64,000 bases of DNA from Sphagnum magellanicum (Eukaryota; Streptophyta; Sphagnopsida; Sphagnales; Sphagnaceae), in the NCBI GenBank assembly GCA_021904315.1, contig CM038918.1:18429349-18493348 (forward strand). The letters are read 5' to 3'. Made by a program: the position numbers and the translations under genes. Under the pieces are notes generated by a model that worked only from the letters and a program-made list of their open reading frames with translations, made no database searches and was not told where the DNA came from. This document shows positions 59,288-64,000 of this stretch, in pieces (the first letter of the stretch is position 1; each line of letters begins with the position of its first letter).

Positions 59288-60896
59288 CAAATCTTTTGTC
59301 CAGTAGATTTCTCTACAATTTTGAAACTATACCAATGATGTCTGAAATGTTGTAGGCTAATGGGTGCATGGAGCTTGCTTTCCTCCCAACTCCAAAGTTC
59401 CAGTTTTCATCGAAAGGACTTGTAGTGGAAGGTTAGATGAAAAGTAATTGAAGATTTAGGAAAGCTTGCATACTAACATTTGAGATGTCAACTAATCCCC
59501 TCACCCACTTTGGAATTATGTGAAGGTGGAAGCTGCTTGTCACAAGTTTGAGGGTTTCACCTGGAGAAGAAAGATGGCGTTGGAATGCAAATGGTCAGGG
59601 TCTTGCAGTGTGTTGGTTTTTCCAGCGTGAGAGGCATACTTACCTTGGTACCTGTACCCCATTCCTGCTGATCTTTGAACGTGCTTTGTTTGGATCATTG
59701 TGCAATTTCTTTCTCACTTTCTCTGCTTTTGCATTCCCAAATGTTTCGTTGGTGAAATGCCACTGAGCAGTAACCTCCCTTCTTTTACCTGGCTTTGGTT
59801 GGGTAAGATTCAAGAGGCTCTGAATTGCACCCAGGTTTCAATGTTCTACTAGTGCAGCCTCACGGGATCCAGTGTTTTCCAGTAGCCAGTCTCTGAGGCC
59901 ATCACCACCAGGAGCCTGGACAACCAGATGACATTAGACTGTAATTTTGGAAGTGAATGGAACTCTGTTGCATGTCCAGAGGATGCACATATGTTGCTAA
60001 CTTTACATTCATTGTGTGTACCATAGGAACGGTGTTTGAGAACATGTGTGTCCCACAGGAATGTTCAATGACGAAGTTAGAACACAAAACTAGTTTGCAG
60101 TCCAGCTCGGTGAGGTGAGGTGAGAGTTTCTTTATGAACGAAGTCCACAGATCTAGAGTCTATCAGATTAAAAAATGAGCTTCCTGGATCACATGCTATG
60201 ATGGACAAACCTGACATGTGAATGTGTTTAAGCAGTTGGCTCTAAATGCAAGTTCTTCCAGTTCTTCATACAGAAACAGCCCAGTACATGAGGCTCAGAG
60301 GCTGGCTTCAAGGATGAACAAACCACAATCCTTATTCAATGGTGAATGTGGAGTCTGCTAACCTGTTGAAGATTTGCAATCTGATGTAATTGCTGAACTA
60401 CAGAACAACTCATTCCTGTGAGATTCGCTGAACTGATCTCCCATCTAGTTGATTTCCGTTTCAATTTCAGAAAGAATTTGATTGCCATGGCACAAAGATC
60501 AGTTTGAACAGGTACAACACTAGGACTGCTTACAATTTGCCAAGCATAACCACTTCCTATTCTTCAGTGGTTTGCTGAGACTCGCCTCACAGGAAAACAA
60601 ATGAGATCTAGGTTCCTTACTTGACTATGCAGTTAAAGAATGTTTCTGCAAACATGAGTGAAATATACCCATGTGAAAAAATTGTGTCCCTTATGTCCAG
60701 AGTTTGTTCTACAGCAAAACATGTTGTACTACACGAGAAGGATTGTAGATCATTGTGCTCAGCTAACAGGAAGCAACAACTGAAAGAGACAGAGATGGTC
60801 ATATATTTACACAATGTGTATGGCTATACTAATCTGAATCCTAAACTGCAGAAGTATTCTGCCAAGCTCCTTGCTCCTGACACTTCTCTGGGCTCC

Positions 60897-61148
60897 TTAT
60901 GCAGAAGTTGGGTCGGTCGGAGGTGGTTTGTAGCGTGATGGTCCAATGTCACCAAAAGAATTGTTGTCTTTTGGGTTGGTAGGCTGAGGTGGTTTGTAGC
61001 GTGATGGTCCAATATCGCCGTCGAAAGAATTGAAGTTGTCTTCTGGACTTGCACTTTCAGACACATCTCCCGTGCTCTTCTTCCATACATTGGTCTTCAT
61101 GACGGCCTCGTGGTTCTTCATAGTCGTGTTGTCTTTCCTGGAAGACAT
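60897..61148 (-). CDS. Small proline-rich protein, type III, third copy (83 aa)
   Basis: It begins MSSRKDNTTMKNHEAVMKTN. It carries the family motif twice in tandem: NSFDGDIGPSRYKPPQPTNP and NSFGDIGPSRYKPPPTDP, near residues 40-80. The start aligns with the left-arm type II start. There is no signal peptide or membrane segment. Exon 2 begins at 61,246 after a predicted 242-nt intron. Conservation of the D-I-G-P-S-[KR]-x-K-x-P motif across strongly diverged DNA is the best evidence that the family is coding. Confidence 0.55.
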   Translation of the reverse strand: MSSRKDNTTMKNHEAVMKTNVWKKSTGDVSESASPEDNFNSFDGDIGPSRYKPPQPTNPKDNNSFGDIGPSRYKPPPTDPTSA

Positions 61149-61246
61149 ACTGAGATTTATGTAGATGAGAAGCTGCGGAGAGCTAATGTTGCTGCTGGTG
61201 GTCCTAGTCACTTTGGAGATCACTTGTTTCTTCTCGATTTACAATT

Positions 61247-61488
61247 CTGCAAATCAAACAACACAAGAAATATATAACTCTATGAGGTCCCTTCTTCACG
61301 AAGAAAGAGTTTCAAGCTCTGGTTTTTCCCAAAAAAACCAAAGAAGAACAGCAAGCTCCCAGGTTGATTGTTCACCCTCACGACATCACGACTTCAATCT
61401 CAAAACAACCGCTGCAAGAAGAATAAAAGTATAGAAGAAAGAGTTGCAAGTAGGACGGAGTCGAAGAAGGAAGTTGACAACACGTTAC
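61247..61488 (-). other. Predicted leader intron of the third-copy gene (242 nt)
   Basis: The donor GTTACAG/GTAACGTG (61,488) and acceptor GATTTGCAG/AATTGTAAATCG (61,247) follow GT-AG and match the position in the other four genes. Confidence 0.5.
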
Positions 61489-62830
61489 CTGTAACTTGAT
61501 GGAGCTCGAAGCTGCAAAATCGGACCTTTAGACCACCACGCAACTGGATCGATTGTTGTGAACTGATTTGTAAAGAGATTGATGTGCAAGAGACTCGAGA
61601 TCTTCCTCCGACGCGACGATCTCGAAGCATAGAAATGCGAATATGATGTATGGGGAGCGAAGGTTGTAGGAATGAAAATTACTTCGAGAAGACGGTAGAA
61701 GCTAAGATCTTTCGTCGTCTTTCTTTGAATCGACAAGGCTTGAACCGACTCTTGCCATCTGCTGATCACTTGTCGACATTCCAGAAGGTCACGATCCTGA
61801 CGAGTGTGTTGCTGTGAAGGTGGTCTTGCGTAACCCATGCACCCAATGGACTTGCCACCTTGATGGGCGCCACCGCATCGTGTTTGCAGCTTCATAAGCA
61901 AACTACAAACCTCAAAACCATCCCACCTTCGTAGCAGCCGACACTAGAGTACTAGGCTGCCACACCACAAAACCTAACTTGGTCAGAAATCAAGCAAAGA
62001 AATCACGTCGTCCTTGCTTCCTCTTCTCTAGCAGGCAGTCTGGAACTCGGCCATGCACACGGAATGGGTAAGAGCCGTGGCCAGTTGCAGTATACTAGTT
62101 TCTATGTATTTTCAAGGCTAGACTCTTTTCCTGGAGATTGTGTCAGAAACCTCTAAATTAAGCTAGATCCCGCATGCATTGTCCGACAACTTAACTACAT
62201 AAAATATGTGAACTCCTGCTGCAAATGCACAGAAACTCTAGGGCAAAAACCGGATCGCAGCTGTCGTGAAGAAATTGCTTCGCGTCTCTAGCAACCGGCA
62301 TGGTTTGTTTTTAGGTCTGATCAAACGTTGTTTTGTAAAACGTTGTGTGATGTCGTCATCGTCGATTCGCGTTTAGTGTGCATGATCATCCGGCGCAATT
62401 CAGAGGCGTTCCAGGCAGCTTCTTATGCGCGGAAGGGTTTGGGATAAACTTGAACTGCAATTGCTTCACGGTTTTATCGCTGCTACACGAAGAAGATGGG
62501 ACGGTGGGAGCGAGCGAGAGGGGATAGTATGCGACGTTCGTCGCTGCAACGAAGAAAGCGCGACTGTGGAAAGAACAGGAAACACACAAGCTCGTTTTTA
62601 AACAATAAGAAATTATTTCATTTGGGCAACATGGAAAAATAAAATAAATAATAATACTAGAGGGTGGGCCCAAGGGTGGGGGAAGGGGGTTTACATTCTG
62701 CCACCCGGTTATAGAGAAAACACCTGGTTATTCACCAGGTTATCAACTCGGTTATTATGATCAATTGGGTGGTTATTTGAGTTTTTTAATCAATAAAGAA
62801 CCTACTAGGTCCCACCTGGTAGGAAGGATA

Positions 62831-64000
62831 TAAAGCTAGTATGGCCCCAACATTGGATCGTACCTATGGCTTGGTGTGAGGGGGAAACTAGGTGGCAGAA
62901 TGTGCCCCAGGGGTATATTCTCTGGTGTAAAGGATCATAGGTAGGTATGAAATAGCCGCAGTTTTCCATACTGGAGAGTAAGCTGACTGGGGCCAAAACC
63001 ACCTCGGAGCAAGTCCATATGTGAGTCCTTTACAGTGGACCTGTGGGCAGACTAGGAGCCAGAATTGGCCCTACTGCTAAAGGCATGGAATCCAAGAAAA
63101 AGAGGCTTCATTTTTGCAGAATTGGCCACTCATGCAGATTCCGCACAAATATGAGATCTAAAAATCCACCTAAAACAGCCAGCCCTGACTTTAACGAGGT
63201 AAGAGTGATTTGGCGAATCAGCTGCCACTGTTGATTCTGTCATTTAACCGCAAAGGGAACACTACAGAATCGGCATTTCAACATGGATGTGTTGTCATGA
63301 ACAAAAAGAAAAACATGCTCATATAATATCATTAAAATATCATGCTCCACTAATTGAATACATTCCAATTTCTAGAATTATGATGACATACTTGTTATGT
63401 TTAAGAATATTTCCCATTTAAAAATGATTTTTTATTCAATTAAAAAAGTTGATATGTGATATTCTCCCAACAAAAAGCTGAACGAAACTACAATGGACAA
63501 TATTTTGCAATCACCCTAAAGAACTGACATGAGTTGAAAATTTTGAAACTTGGTGGAATGCGGACTTTGAAGATAGGCTTCAAGAATGATATGTAGTTGT
63601 GATCTTGTAGGTGATAGTTGCAGCAGTAAAAGGAGATTTTTCGGTGTCATGAGTTATAATTGTTCACCTTTCTGGAGTATTCAAGATTTGGCATTTAATA
63701 GTTAATTTAGGACCTATATCCTTTGTTTCTCCATTTTCAATTATGTAATGTTGTGGTAATGATTTCTCCTGAGAAAATTTGGTAGGTTTAAATTATTATA
63801 TTACACTAGTTTGCATCATTACAACTATGTAAATTTTGAACTTAAAAATTATGATGTTGAAGATATGGCGAGTTTCCCTCAAATTTTAACAAAATTGGTA
63901 GAATTTACACTAAAAAAACATAAATCTCCAAAACAATTCATCTTAAAAATGAAAAAAAGTGTTGGAAAAAAAAACTTGATTACAAACCACTAGGAGTTTT
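62831..64000. other. AT-rich stretch without a supported gene
   Basis: A GGCAGAATGTGCCCC string at 62,895 resembles the hairpin ends at 24.7 and 52.9 kb. Otherwise I see no gene, RNA or mobile element. Confidence 0.5.

Larger units (their letters stand above)
56750..62830 (+). repeat. Third, diverged copy of the inner arm sequence
   Basis: It parallels about 25,000-30,900 of the left arm in direct orientation. Matches include a splice donor at 56,774, the TGCACCC...TGTTGTATGGAGCAAA block near 57,260-57,320, the LHIIPKW block near 59,500, the small gene near 61 kb and the GC-rich end near 62.5 kb. Divergence is much greater than between the two arms, so this duplication is older. Confidence 0.75.

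Overview
This window looks like plant nuclear DNA. The evidence is Ty3/Gypsy and Ty1/Copia retrotransposon proteins, GT-AG introns, TATA boxes, TTTAGGG-type telomeric repeats and AT-rich intergenic sequence. The retroelement style makes me think of a seed-free land plant (moss, lycophyte or fern), but that is an impression and not a demonstration. No large intact host gene is visible. The window consists of repeated segmental duplications carrying small genes, cut up by retroelements.

Layout. 1-3.4 kb is AT-rich and holds one SINE-like repeat. 3.4-9.7 kb plus 19.2-20.0 kb is 'copy 1' of a duplicated block; its 5.77-8.15 kb part (unit U1) carries an 88-residue gene. A 9.55-kb Gypsy element (9,685-19,233, minus strand) splits copy 1. 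20.0-22.7 kb has no gene. 22.7-33.8 kb and 44.3-54.9 kb are the arms of a very large inverted repeat (about 11 kb each). The 10.5-kb spacer between the arms holds a second unit U (34.5-36.9 kb), a chimeric Gypsy/Copia retroelement (36.9-40.3 kb and its leader) and two solo LTRs. 56.75-62.8 kb is an older, diverged third copy of the inner part of the arm. The last 1.2 kb is AT-rich without a gene.

Two things stand out. First, the decayed Gypsy element has an unusual domain order: gag (CCHC), aspartic protease, cytosine-C5 DNA methyltransferase-like domain, reverse transcriptase/RNase H, integrase, and a C-terminal PHD finger. A DNA-methylation writer and a probable histone-tail reader in one retrotransposon polyprotein suggest an element that once managed its own chromatin state. 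This copy is dead: the methyltransferase frame is riddled with stops and key residues are lost from the methyltransferase, reverse transcriptase and integrase.

Second, five small genes (U1, U2, left arm, right arm, third copy) share one architecture: a non-coding first exon, a 242-257-nt intron, a second exon opening with nearly the same bases, and a short proline-rich protein with a D-x-G-[PS]-S motif. I do not recognise this family. It seems to have spread with the segmental duplications.
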